NCBI RefSeq assembly: GCF_000420945.1 | Contig: NZ_ATVX01000006.1 | Span: forward strand, 124,001-188,000 | Reading direction: 5' to 3' | DNA: 64,000 bases | Origin: Butyrivibrio sp. VCB2006 | GTDB taxonomy: Bacteria > Bacillota > Clostridia > Lachnospirales > Lachnospiraceae | Part shown: positions 11,046-18,462 of the stretch, one piece after another | How positions within the stretch are numbered: position 1 is the stretch's first letter | How the letters are laid out: every line of letters starts with the position of its first letter | Notes under the pieces: model-generated | Database searches by the model: none | Told to the model about the DNA's origin: nothing | Seen by the model: the letters and a program-made list of their open reading frames with translations, nothing else | Program-made: the position numbers and the translations under genes

Positions 11046-11528
11046 ATGGGCCTTACAATGGATAACGAGGATGTTGAAGTAAAAAGCACTGAAACCAAGA
11101 AAAAGCCAACTAAAAAGACAAAAGAAATGCTTGAAGAAAATGCAAATAAGATAGAGGAGCTCAAAAAAGAGCAGGTTGATTTAAATGCTGCGCTTTCTGA
11201 TCTGGATAAAGAGGAGAGTGCGTTAGGCGATAAATCAGCCCTTAAAATGAAGGTTACTCATAAGAAATTTGGCGATGGCGAAGTTATAACTCAGGATGGT
11301 AAATACATCGAAGTTAAGTTCGCTGACGTAGTTAAGAAATTTGTTCTTCCGGGATGTATCGCTGACAAGTTCCTTGAAGTAGCTGATGAGTCTGTCTACG
11401 AATACTACGTTAAGAGTAATGAGATACATAAAAAGCGCATGAATACTGAACTCAAGATTAAATCTGCTGAGTTTGCTATTCAGCGTCATGAAGATGCCAT
11501 TGAAAAGCTCAATGCAAAATTGAAATAA
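11046..11528 (+). CDS. Uncharacterised coiled-coil protein with a Tudor-like central segment, about 160 aa
   Basis: Not recognised as a named family. Two Lys/Glu-rich coiled-coil stretches (about 15-60 and 125-160) flank a compact central segment (about 68-115) beginning VTHKKFGDGEV. Its pattern, a basic strand, FGDGEV, then VKFADVVKKFVLP, resembles the small Tudor-like C-terminal domain of PcrA/UvrD helicases, which binds RNA polymerase in some bacteria. The frame opens at a GTG (11019), but AGGGAGA at 11031-11037 places the start at the ATG 11046. It is monocistronic, with terminators on both sides. Confidence 0.7.
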   Translation: MGLTMDNEDVEVKSTETKKKPTKKTKEMLEENANKIEELKKEQVDLNAALSDLDKEESALGDKSALKMKVTHKKFGDGEVITQDGKYIEVKFADVVKKFVLPGCIADKFLEVADESVYEYYVKSNEIHKKRMNTELKIKSAEFAIQRHEDAIEKLNAKLK

Positions 11529-11541
11529 TTACATGGATGAA

Positions 11542-11573
11542 AAAGGCACACTTTGGGAAGGGGTGTGCCTTTG
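11542..11573. terminator. Terminator, probably bidirectional
   Basis: Perfect 10-bp stem AAAGGCACAC (11542-11551) and GTGTGCCTTT (11563-11572). A's run on the left side, giving a T-run for the minus strand, so it may also stop transcripts of the convergent asparaginase gene. Confidence 0.75.
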
Positions 11574-11645
11574 CTTGTGAGATATAACTATTCGCAAAAC
11601 ACATGTTTAACGAACAATTAAAGCAAAAGACATAACAAAGCGGAA

Positions 11646-12650
11646 TCATGCGATTCCGCCACCAAGTTCTCCTGCAATATTTATAGAATAATAATCGCGA
11701 ATCTCTGAAATGTCACTGGTCATGCCAAGAATCCACATAAGCTTGGTAAGGGCTGCTTCGCCTGTCATGTCGTGTGCCTCAAGTGCACCGATTTCGAGAG
11801 CTCTTTTACCAGTTTCATAGACATCCATCTTGGAACCTTCGTATCTACACTGGGTTCCAACAACGACCGTCATGCCGTTTTGAATGAGTTTATCGAGTGT
11901 TCCTATGAAATCATGCTTCAAAAATGGCATTCCGCCGATTCCGTAGGCTTCGATATATAGGCCTTTGTAGCCCTGATCAGCGATGGATTCGATCAAGCTG
12001 CGGTGAATCCCAGGAAACATCTTAATCATGCAAACTTTGTCTGAATAGGAATTTGTAAGCTTGAAAATTCCCGTTCTTTCAGGCACTGAAGCTGTATCGA
12101 TTTTCATTCCCAGAGAGCTTATGGTTGCTATATTAGGATAATTTATGCTCTCAAAGGCATCAAAATTCAAGGATCTGACCTTGGAAGCCCTGCATCCAAG
12201 CATTACTTTTCTGTTAAAAGCTACAAACACGCCTGGAATCTGGCTTGCAGCCATGTGTATCGCGCATCTGCAGTTTTCCATAGCATCCGCCACAGGATTT
12301 GTGATGGATAGCTGTGAACCTGTGATAACCACAGGAATTCCGATGTTTCTTAGCATAAAAGAAAGCATCGAGGAAGTATAGGCCAAAGTATCCGTTCCGT
12401 GAATTACAACGATGCCATCATAATCATTTCTGCAATCGCTTATCCGCTGGGCAAGCGCGCTCCAGTCCTCCGGAAAAATATTGGCGCTGTCCAGGGAACA
12501 GAAATCTTCTATCTCGATGTCTGTATCTCCGGATACCATCTTTAGCTCTTTTTGCATATCGTAGATGGAAAGCCCTGGAATCAGGCCATTTTGCTTCATT
12601 ACAGCGGACAAGGTGCCGCCAGTATTGATAATCAGAATTTTCTTTTTCAA
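11646..12650 (-). CDS. ansA: L-asparaginase, type I (AnsA-like), about 334 aa
   Basis: Hydrolyses asparagine to aspartate and ammonia. Two signature threonine motifs are visible: NTGGTLSA near the N-terminus and VIHGTDTLAYTSS near residue 85-97. No signal peptide, so cytoplasmic type I. The frame can start at an ATG at 12659, but AGGAG (12664-12660) directly abuts that codon with no spacer. The TTG at 12650 has 9 nt spacing, so I prefer it. A glutaminase-asparaginase reading of the family is possible, but the N-terminus begins right at the catalytic motif as in cytoplasmic asparaginases. Confidence 0.88.
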   Translation of the reverse strand: MKKKILIINTGGTLSAVMKQNGLIPGLSIYDMQKELKMVSGDTDIEIEDFCSLDSANIFPEDWSALAQRISDCRNDYDGIVVIHGTDTLAYTSSMLSFMLRNIGIPVVITGSQLSITNPVADAMENCRCAIHMAASQIPGVFVAFNRKVMLGCRASKVRSLNFDAFESINYPNIATISSLGMKIDTASVPERTGIFKLTNSYSDKVCMIKMFPGIHRSLIESIADQGYKGLYIEAYGIGGMPFLKHDFIGTLDKLIQNGMTVVVGTQCRYEGSKMDVYETGKRALEIGALEAHDMTGEAALTKLMWILGMTSDISEIRDYYSINIAGELGGGIA

Positions 12651-12670
12651 AATGCTCATCTCCTAAATTC

Positions 12671-12705
12671 AAAAATGAGCCGCTATCCCCGTCCTAGGGC
12701 TCATT
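12671..12705 (-). terminator. Terminator between the C39-like gene and ansA
   Basis: Inverted repeat AATGAGCC (12674-12681) and GGCTCATT (12698-12705); read on the minus strand the second arm is followed by TTTTTG. It sits in the ansA leader, so it could attenuate read-through into ansA. Confidence 0.6.
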
Positions 12706-12763
12706 CTGGGCGACAAAAGCTGCCATTATCTTGTCTCTTACGAGTTTATTGTACTATTCAACC

Positions 12764-13375
12764 TTATTCATGCCAAACACATCTTATTGAATAAATTCTG
12801 TTGCTGTAATCACTGAGTGTTGTGTAACCATCCTTAAGCGGATCTATGCAGATATATTCACCGTTTTCACTGCCAACGATCAGAACAAAATGATGATAAC
12901 TAAACAAGCTCTTTCTGTGGACTTTTACGATTGGGTATCTGCCCTGAGACAGGCACTCATCGATAAAGGCCTTGTCCAAAGTGTTGTAAACCTCAACTCC
13001 GAAGCCGTCTATAGCATCCAGCATTCCCCACTGCATATTTCCTGCGCCATCGTAAACTCTTTTCTCTGTCAAAAGAGTTAGAAGCTGGCCTGGGTCCATA
13101 GGCTGTGAGCTTTCTGAAATGGCTGATGCAATGCAAGAAGTTATGCAGCCCGAGGATTCCATGGTGTACTTAGAGGTGCCAAGATTTTTGTCTGCCCAAG
13201 CCGGGTCATCCTGCCTGTATAGCACAACTCCCTGTGATACTGGATATTCCTCAGTACTTTTTATGTTCAGGCCTCCGCGATTCTTGACCACCTGCGAAAG
13301 CGCTACAATACAGACAATCGCAGCAACCACCAAAAATCCGAAGAGTACTTTATTTATTCTCTTTCTTCTTTCCAT
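12764..13375 (-). CDS. Membrane-anchored C39-like cysteine peptidase family protein, 203 aa
   Basis: One N-terminal membrane anchor (about residues 10-27, preceded by a basic MERRKRINK) places the rest outside the cell. The extracellular part fits the C39-like papain fold: a candidate nucleophile in SSGCITSCIASA (about residue 75) and the second active-site block HHFVLIVG (about 160) with IDPLKDG after it. AGGAAATATT precedes the ATG. Proteins of this type may be cell-wall peptidases or papain-fold proteins that do not cleave; the substrate is unknown. Confidence 0.7.
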   Translation of the reverse strand: MERRKRINKVLFGFLVVAAIVCIVALSQVVKNRGGLNIKSTEEYPVSQGVVLYRQDDPAWADKNLGTSKYTMESSGCITSCIASAISESSQPMDPGQLLTLLTEKRVYDGAGNMQWGMLDAIDGFGVEVYNTLDKAFIDECLSQGRYPIVKVHRKSLFSYHHFVLIVGSENGEYICIDPLKDGYTTLSDYSNRIYSIRCVWHE

Positions 13376-13410
13376 AATATTTCCTCTGTATAATGCGATA
13401 TCCCAAGAAT

Positions 13411-13444
13411 ACCAGCACAGCCGCTGGTGAACATTACAATTATA
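13411..13444 (-). promoter_or_regulatory. Promoter candidate upstream of the C39-like gene
   Basis: On the minus strand a TATAAT (13444-13439) is followed, where transcription would begin, by an inverted repeat ACCAGC/GCTGGT (13411-13416 and 13423-13428). No convincing -35 is present. The rest of 13376-13477 shows nothing else. Confidence 0.35.
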
Positions 13445-13477
13445 GTCTTAAATGGAATAAGATTAAAAATCACTTAA

Positions 13478-13621
13478 TCATTTTTTCTCTCGATCTTTAA
13501 TGAGCGCATCGTGAATAGCTCTTGCTAATGCTTCCTCAGGTGCATTCTTAATCGCCCTTGCATGTGGACTTTCCTTAACCTTTATATCTTCCATTTTTTC
13601 AAGTTTTTCATTCTTTTTCAT
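13478..13621 (-). CDS. Small charged protein, 47 aa, unknown
   Basis: A short frame reading MKKNEKLEKMEDIK at the start and ending KDREKK, very rich in Lys and Glu, with an Ala-rich helical middle (APEEALARAIHDAL). No membrane segment. The ribosome binding site is weak (GGGGACATTT before the ATG). It lies downstream of a hairpin that ends the 33-codon gene, in a 470-bp stretch with no large gene. Not recognised; coding status rests on the clean frame and plausible amino-acid composition. Confidence 0.45.
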   Translation of the reverse strand: MKKNEKLEKMEDIKVKESPHARAIKNAPEEALARAIHDALIKDREKK

Positions 13622-13642
13622 AAATGTCCCCATCACACTAAG

Positions 13643-13698
13643 TAAAAATCCCATAAAGAAGACTGTAGTGCAACACTCTCAGCTTCCTCATGGGATTA
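13643..13698 (-). terminator. Terminator after the 33-codon membrane microprotein
   Basis: Arms AATCCCAT (13647-13654) and ATGGGATT (13690-13697) extend inward with AGGAAG/CTTCTT pairing. On the minus strand the stem is followed by TTTTAC. Confidence 0.6.
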
Positions 13699-13717
13699 TC
13701 ATCATATAATAGAATAA

Positions 13718-13819
13718 TTAAAATGAGAGAAAAGAACCAGCTACTGATCCAAGAACCATGGCTACTATAAGAACTAATGCCACTGTAGCAATTGCTTTAT
13801 TATATTTTTTAAGTTTCAT
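13718..13819 (-). CDS. Single-span membrane microprotein, 33 aa
   Basis: Starts MKLKKYNKAIA and has one hydrophobic helix of about 20 residues (ATVALVLIVAMVLGSVAG), ending SFLSF. A strong ribosome binding site, AAGGAAGTG, stands about 9 nt before the ATG, and a hairpin terminator follows. This is good evidence for translation despite the size. It lies just downstream of the D,D-carboxypeptidase gene on the same strand, so a link to cell-envelope work is possible but inferred. Confidence 0.65.
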   Translation of the reverse strand: MKLKKYNKAIATVALVLIVAMVLGSVAGSFLSF

Positions 13820-13849
13820 TGTAAATCACTTCCTTTGTAAAAAATCTTT

Positions 13850-14983
13850 TTAACTGGTGTAAGTATCGTAAATCTCAACGTGGTCGTAGATGCATCTCCA
13901 GGAGCTCCATGCATCGGCTGTTACGCAGATGTAATGAGTTCCGTCGTTGGAAATCTGATAGCTGGCACCGCAACATCCTGATTGTACTACAAAACCTGTC
14001 TTTGCGCCAATAACTTCTCCGTGAGTATCTTTATCTTCAATTCGGCGCATAAACCAGTTGGAAATCAATATTCCCTCGGGATGTTCGGTAGTTAAAGATG
14101 TAGTATATTTTCTGGCATTTAAAACTTCGTGGCATAGACTGTTTTCTTCTGCAGCCTTAAGTATCATAGCCATATCAAGAAGTGTACAGTAATGATTCTC
14201 GTCATAGATTCCAATGCAGTTGGTAAAATGAGCTGTATCAGAAAGGCCAAGTTCAGAAAGCTTATCGTTCATCATTTTTACAAAAGCTTCCTGGGAACCT
14301 GCGACATATTCTGCAAGGCACATGGCGGCGTCACCCCCTGAAGGAAGGATTGTTCCGTATAACATGTCTCTTACAGTAACCTTTTCGCCTACTTCAAAGC
14401 CTACAGCACTGCAGTCTTTCTTGAATACGAAATCACCAATTTCCTGAGTCATTACAAAAGTATCCTCAAGATCGGTAATATGTTCAGCAGCCACCAAAAG
14501 CGTAAGTATCTTGGTCATAGACGCCGGATTTATGCGAACTGTGCCTTCTTTTGAAGCTACTGCGGTTCCGTTATCCAAATTTACAAGAAGCGCATAGGTA
14601 CTATAAACATTCTCGCTGGCAATATAATCTGTGTTCTCGGATACTTCCACAGTATAACCGTTAAAAAAGGAATTGGCATCTTCAGACAATGCTTTAAAAG
14701 GAGATGTCTCCTCTTCTGTCTCAGACTCTTCTACTACTGTATCAATTATTTCTAATACAGAAGAAGCTTCAGATGATGCATCCGTTGCCACATTCTCACT
14801 TGTAGTATCATTTTTATTTATATGACGGTGAACTACTGCAGATATAATCAGCACCAGGACCAGCACTATAGATATAATGCCAAGGGCGATTCTTCTTGTG
14901 ATTTCTCTTTTTCTTCTTGCTTTATATTCAGAAATGGTCAGTCTTTGACCATCTCTTTTTCTATAATTACATTTTCTTTCCAA
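13850..14983 (-). CDS. D-alanyl-D-alanine carboxypeptidase (S11 family, PBP5/DacF-like), about 377 aa
   Basis: Trims the terminal D-Ala from peptidoglycan stem peptides. The three penicillin-binding motifs are present: SMTK, an SGGDA motif in the SxN position, and KTG in GAKTGFV. A basic N-terminus followed by one membrane helix (about 33-52) anchors it, then a Ser/Thr/Glu-rich spacer. The longest frame begins at GTG 14995, but that codon is inside the GGTGGAG ribosome binding site; the TTG at 14983 lies 6 nt downstream and is the better start. Unlike PBP5, the anchor is N-terminal. Confidence 0.88.
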   Translation of the reverse strand: MERKCNYRKRDGQRLTISEYKARRKREITRRIALGIISIVLVLVLIISAVVHRHINKNDTTSENVATDASSEASSVLEIIDTVVEESETEEETSPFKALSEDANSFFNGYTVEVSENTDYIASENVYSTYALLVNLDNGTAVASKEGTVRINPASMTKILTLLVAAEHITDLEDTFVMTQEIGDFVFKKDCSAVGFEVGEKVTVRDMLYGTILPSGGDAAMCLAEYVAGSQEAFVKMMNDKLSELGLSDTAHFTNCIGIYDENHYCTLLDMAMILKAAEENSLCHEVLNARKYTTSLTTEHPEGILISNWFMRRIEDKDTHGEVIGAKTGFVVQSGCCGASYQISNDGTHYICVTADAWSSWRCIYDHVEIYDTYTS

Positions 14984-15019
14984 AATGATCTCCACCCAAC
15001 AAATTATTCGAACTCTGAA

Positions 15020-15049
15020 ATTTTACCATTTTTATCAAATTGCAATCAA
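15020..15049 (-). promoter_or_regulatory. Promoter candidate for the D,D-carboxypeptidase gene
   Basis: On the minus strand TTGATT (15049-15044), an 18-bp spacer and TGG-TAAAAT with the hexamer at 15025-15020 form a plausible extended -10 promoter. Confidence 0.45.
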
Positions 15050-15108
15050 TCCATATATTTTACAGAATTAAAACCTTCAATTTGTGCACTTTGAAAGTAC
15101 TAATTTTA

Positions 15109-15151
15109 GTGGTATCCTCAATAGTAAACACTAGTTGTGGTATACTAAATA
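15109..15151 (+). promoter_or_regulatory. Extended -10 promoter and tandem repeat at the xerS-like gene
   Basis: Two copies of GTGGTATnCTnAATA, at 15109-15123 and 15137-15151, are 28 bp apart. The second contains TG-G-TATACT, an extended -10 whose hexamer (15141-15146) ends only 6 nt before the ATG at 15153. The transcript may therefore be leaderless or nearly so. No ribosome binding site is seen. Confidence 0.5.
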
Positions 15152-15152
15152 C

Positions 15153-16220
15153 ATGCAAAACAATATTGGAAATGATGAAAAATATTATAATGAGCAGGAC
15201 AAGATAAACATTATAAGGATGCGTGAAGTTCTCGATACGCTTCCTAAGTTCTGCAGGCAGTTTTTTAGAGGTATAGAGCCTACTACATCTGCCAGAACTC
15301 GTCTTGGGTACGCCTATGATCTCAGGACTTTCTTTGAGTACCTTCATAGTCAAAATCCTTCCCTTAGAAAAATTGAAATAAAGGATTTTAGTATAGGAAT
15401 CCTGGACCAGATAGAACGAGAGGATATCGAGGAATATCTTGAGTATCTTTCTCTTTATGAGAAAAAAGACAAAGAAATAACCAACGCAGAACAGGGTAAA
15501 AAGAGAAAAATGTCTGCCCTTAGATCTATGTATAGTTTTTTCTATAAGGCAGAATTGGTAACCAGAAATACGGCTGAACTTGTTAATATGCCCAAGCTCC
15601 ATGAACATGAAATTGTAAGGCTAGAGCCAAATGAGGTTGCAACTCTCCTTGATCAGGTTGAAGCCGGCGATAAACTTACTAAGGCTCAGCTTCGATACCA
15701 TGAAAAGACTAAGCTAAGAGATGTAGCGCTTTTAACTCTCCTACTTGGTACCGGAATACGTGTTTCTGAGTGCGTTGGAATTGATTTTGACGATATCGAT
15801 TTTGATACTAATGGTCTTAGAATCCATCGTAAGGGCGGATATAACACCGTAGTATATTTCCCTGAAGAAGTAAGAACCGCGCTTATTGATTATATTGAGC
15901 AGCGTAAAACCATTATTCCCGAGGAAGGTAGTGAGAACGCTCTGTTTCTTTCTCTTCAGAATAAGAGAATTACTGTAAGAGCTGTTGAGAAGCTGGTAAA
16001 AAAATATGCTCAAAATGTTACTACACTTAAAAATATAACTCCTCATAAGCTTCGAAGTACCTTTGGTACAAATCTATATCAGGAATCCGGGGATATTTAT
16101 CTTGTAGCTGACGTTCTTGGACACAAGGATGTAAATACAACCCGTAAGCATTATGCTGCTCAAGATGATGCAAACAGGCGAAGAGCTGCCAAAATGGTGC
16201 ATCTTAGAGAAAATAAATAA
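15153..16220 (+). CDS. Tyrosine recombinase, XerS-like, about 355 aa
   Basis: Site-specific recombinase probably resolving chromosome dimers. The N-terminal SAM-like DNA-binding domain covers about 15-155. The catalytic domain holds the Arg in TGIRVSE, a Lys in HRKGG, the HKLRST box (H-x-x-R), the GHKDVNTT box and the nucleophilic Tyr in RKHYAA. Length and the segment around EKLVKKYAQ next to TPHKLR look more like the single recombinase XerS of streptococci than like XerC/XerD (about 300 aa). The frame is open from TTG 15135, but that codon lies in the promoter, so the ATG at 15153 is used. No neighbouring mobile genes. Confidence 0.85.
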   Translation: MQNNIGNDEKYYNEQDKINIIRMREVLDTLPKFCRQFFRGIEPTTSARTRLGYAYDLRTFFEYLHSQNPSLRKIEIKDFSIGILDQIEREDIEEYLEYLSLYEKKDKEITNAEQGKKRKMSALRSMYSFFYKAELVTRNTAELVNMPKLHEHEIVRLEPNEVATLLDQVEAGDKLTKAQLRYHEKTKLRDVALLTLLLGTGIRVSECVGIDFDDIDFDTNGLRIHRKGGYNTVVYFPEEVRTALIDYIEQRKTIIPEEGSENALFLSLQNKRITVRAVEKLVKKYAQNVTTLKNITPHKLRSTFGTNLYQESGDIYLVADVLGHKDVNTTRKHYAAQDDANRRRAAKMVHLRENK

Positions 16221-16231
16221 CTTTAAATAAC

Positions 16232-16278
16232 AAAAACCTAGCATTTTAGCCATGGACTAATCTGCTAGGTGATTTTTA
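16232..16278. terminator. Bidirectional terminator between convergent genes
   Basis: Stem ACCTAGCA (16236-16243) with TGCTAGGT (16263-16270). T-rich flanks stand on both sides, serving the recombinase (+) and the DHH protein (-). Confidence 0.75.
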
Positions 16279-16279
16279 T

Positions 16280-17803
16280 TTATACGAGTTTATAAGTTTT
16301 CTTGAATACGCCTTTATCTACGATAAATATATCATGAATATCGTCCTGACTGACGGCAAGATAGTCGCCTTTCTGTCCGATCATGTATTTATCTGTGTCC
16401 CAATAAGTGAAAAGTTTGGTTGTCTTTGTAAGTTTCTTGGCATATATCTTTATGTCACTTGTGGACTCACAGCTCTTTGCCAGCGGAAGCAGTGAGAAAG
16501 ATTTACCTGTGTCTGCATTCTTAATTGTTGGAATATAGTCACTGGTAAACTTAAATTTCTTGCGAGACTTTTTGAAACTAGAATTAAACTTTTCAGATGA
16601 TATTGCTTTTACTTTTCCCTTGGAATCAAGAATAAGAATAGTGTTATCTCTAATCTCAATATTAGTATCGCCTTCCATAGACCTTATAATTGCCATATTT
16701 CCGGTAGGAACACATTCGTGAGGCTCTACATATGCAAGATTCATTGGTGCTCTCTCATACTTTGACATATGAGACAAAACAAGTGTTGTATCGTTAGCAT
16801 GTATGATTTCAGCATTTTCAAAGTAATCCGCCATTCGTTCCTTGATGATATTGGAAATTGAATGCTGAGCGGAATCATCATCAATCTCAATATAATCAGG
16901 ATATTGCTTGATGATCAGTTCATTTTTGAGAATTCCGCCGGCCTTCTCAGTATGTCCACCGCCGGAGCCTATCTTCTGAGCAAGGAATGTAGCAAGTTCA
17001 TCAGCTCTTGTCTCTTTGGAACAACTTCTGATAGAAAACTTAACTCCAAAAGAAAGAATACTATAAACAAGACATACATCTATATCATCAACAGCAACAA
17101 TAAAATCACCAATGAGACCTAGAATATTAGGATCGCAGGGATCCGTCCTAAGAATTGCATACTTATTCTCTGCATGATAATCAATGCCAAGCATGGCAAC
17201 CCCTGCAATCTTGGCCTCTTTAAGAGTGAGATTCATATTCTTGAGCTTCATAATAAGGCATTTATTATAATTTAGAGACTCAATCATATCTCGATCAAGA
17301 GGGTGCGACATCTCAGAAAAGGCATTGGTATCTGAATAAAGTCCATAATAAAGAGCAGTTGCAATATTCTTATCTACAAGATCCTCTTCATCTTCTATCT
17401 TGAGCAGATTCCATATTACTGAACAACAGCTTCCAAGATTACTTCTTACTTCATTGAGCTTAGGAAGTGTGCTATAAACCTGATGATGATCAATTACAGC
17501 TATTTCCTTGGCCGGAAATTTTTTGACATTACCTTCTCCGTACTGGCAATCAGTTAATAGAAGTAAATCCGGCTTGTTCTTAAGATTGCTGACAAATTCA
17601 ATGGGAATCTTAAGTTCCTTGATCAGATAAACCAGATTACTCTTACTGATCTTGAAATTTCCGGAGTAAATAAGCCTGGCCTTTATTCCATGTTTAAGGA
17701 AATATCTATATAGAACATACCCTGAACAGATAGCATCTGCATCAGGGTTGTCATGACACTGAATCACTATAGATTTATATTTTAGAAGTAAAGAAAGTTT
17801 CAT
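16280..17803 (-). CDS. DHH-family phosphoesterase with an extra C-terminal domain, 507 aa
   Basis: Predicted Mn-dependent phosphodiesterase or nanoRNase-like enzyme. The DHH domain has HDNPDADA (about 17-24), an internal Asp in LLLTDCQ and VIDHHQ near 105; the DHHA1 domain carries GSGGGHTEKAGG near 280. About 190 further residues do not belong to the DHH core. Their end (MIGQKGDYLAVSQDD then a KTY tail) looks like a PGDYG-type motif. AAGGAG precedes the ATG and lies within an 11-bp inverted repeat. The substrate (nanoRNA, c-di-AMP breakdown product or other) cannot be decided. Confidence 0.75.
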   Translation of the reverse strand: MKLSLLLKYKSIVIQCHDNPDADAICSGYVLYRYFLKHGIKARLIYSGNFKISKSNLVYLIKELKIPIEFVSNLKNKPDLLLLTDCQYGEGNVKKFPAKEIAVIDHHQVYSTLPKLNEVRSNLGSCCSVIWNLLKIEDEEDLVDKNIATALYYGLYSDTNAFSEMSHPLDRDMIESLNYNKCLIMKLKNMNLTLKEAKIAGVAMLGIDYHAENKYAILRTDPCDPNILGLIGDFIVAVDDIDVCLVYSILSFGVKFSIRSCSKETRADELATFLAQKIGSGGGHTEKAGGILKNELIIKQYPDYIEIDDDSAQHSISNIIKERMADYFENAEIIHANDTTLVLSHMSKYERAPMNLAYVEPHECVPTGNMAIIRSMEGDTNIEIRDNTILILDSKGKVKAISSEKFNSSFKKSRKKFKFTSDYIPTIKNADTGKSFSLLPLAKSCESTSDIKIYAKKLTKTTKLFTYWDTDKYMIGQKGDYLAVSQDDIHDIFIVDKGVFKKTYKLV

Positions 17804-17810
17804 AAAAAAT

Positions 17811-17844
17811 CTCCTTGCTGAATATATTATATATCAGCAAGGAG
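17811..17844. repeat. Perfect 11-bp inverted repeat containing the DHH gene ribosome binding site
   Basis: CTCCTTGCTGA (17811-17821) and TCAGCAAGGAG (17834-17844) flank a 12-nt A/T loop. On the minus strand one arm supplies the AAGGAG of the DHH gene, and the loop contains TATAAT (17831-17826). It may be a ribosome-binding-site-blocking hairpin or an operator around a -10. 17845-17926 shows nothing else. Confidence 0.6.
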
Positions 17845-17926
17845 GATTTTATTAAGTGTATATTTGAATTTTCTGTTAAATTATTTACAGTTTTCTGAAA
17901 AATGTAGCTAATTTTTTGATGAAATA

Positions 17927-18346
17927 TCATTTGTACTCAGTTGAATAATAAGGAATTATGAGACTTTCTCCTGCATTAAGAACACTGTCAGTGTCCATCT
18001 TATTAAGCTTACAGATTTCCATAATATAAGAATTTAGGTCCTTGTAATGATCCTTGGCAAAATTATCATTGGCAATACTCCATAGAGTATCTCCTGAATG
18101 AACTGTTATAGATGTGTAATATTTGAATTCAGGTTGATACTTATCGGATTGTGCTCCTGAGTAAAATGAAGAACACATAAATATTACTGTAAAGAGAACC
18201 AATGTTACAAGCACTATAGTCGCAGAAAGCTGCATTTTAAAAATTCGTTGTCTCCTGGCTCTGTTAGCTCTGATACGAACTTCACTCTTACTAAGAAAAC
18301 GTGGATCGTTGTAAAGACTTGCGGCAGCATACATAGCATTAGTCAT
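17927..18346 (-). CDS. LysM-domain membrane protein, YneA-like SOS division inhibitor, about 139 aa
   Basis: Basic N-terminal region, one membrane helix (about 40-60), then a LysM domain (about 80-137) beginning ITVHSGDTLWSIA. The architecture and the divergent position next to lexA match YneA of Bacillus, which delays division during the SOS response. The promoter carries LexA boxes (see separate entries). The first ATG (18352) is only 2-3 nt from AGAGG; the second (18346) has 8 nt spacing and is preferred. Sequence identity to YneA is not claimed; the assignment is by architecture and context. Confidence 0.8.
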   Translation of the reverse strand: MTNAMYAAASLYNDPRFLSKSEVRIRANRARRQRIFKMQLSATIVLVTLVLFTVIFMCSSFYSGAQSDKYQPEFKYYTSITVHSGDTLWSIANDNFAKDHYKDLNSYIMEICKLNKMDTDSVLNAGESLIIPYYSTEYK

Positions 18347-18392
18347 GGCCATATCCTCTTACTCTAAACTCGATAAATACAATAGTTCCATA

Positions 18393-18419
18393 CGAACACT
18401 TGTTGCGAACAACTGTTCT
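18393..18419. promoter_or_regulatory. Tandem LexA (SOS) boxes 1 and 2
   Basis: CGAACACTTGTTGC (18393-18406) and CGAACAACTGTTCT (18406-18419) both match the Gram-positive LexA core GAAC-N4-GTT; the second is a full GAAC-N4-GTTC. They lie at the predicted transcription start of the YneA-like gene. Confidence 0.85.
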
Positions 18420-18425
18420 GAAATA

Positions 18426-18454
18426 ATAATACAAAACAAATGTTTGGTTGTCAA
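18426..18454 (-). promoter_or_regulatory. Promoter of the YneA-like gene
   Basis: Minus-strand TTGACA (18454-18449), exactly 17 bp, TATTAT (18431-18426). A LexA-like site AAAC-AAAT-GTTT (18434-18445) fills the spacer. Confidence 0.8.
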
Positions 18455-18462
18455 CAAAAATC

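Noticed and set aside
12424-12672. Minus-strand frame of 82 codons at the ansA start
   Set aside because: Same strand but different frame from asparaginase; no family match, and the asparaginase frame has the catalytic motif.
15060-15608. Minus-strand open frame of 182 codons
   Set aside because: It covers the 5' end of the well-supported recombinase gene, has an odd composition (many Phe/Ile) and no ribosome binding site.
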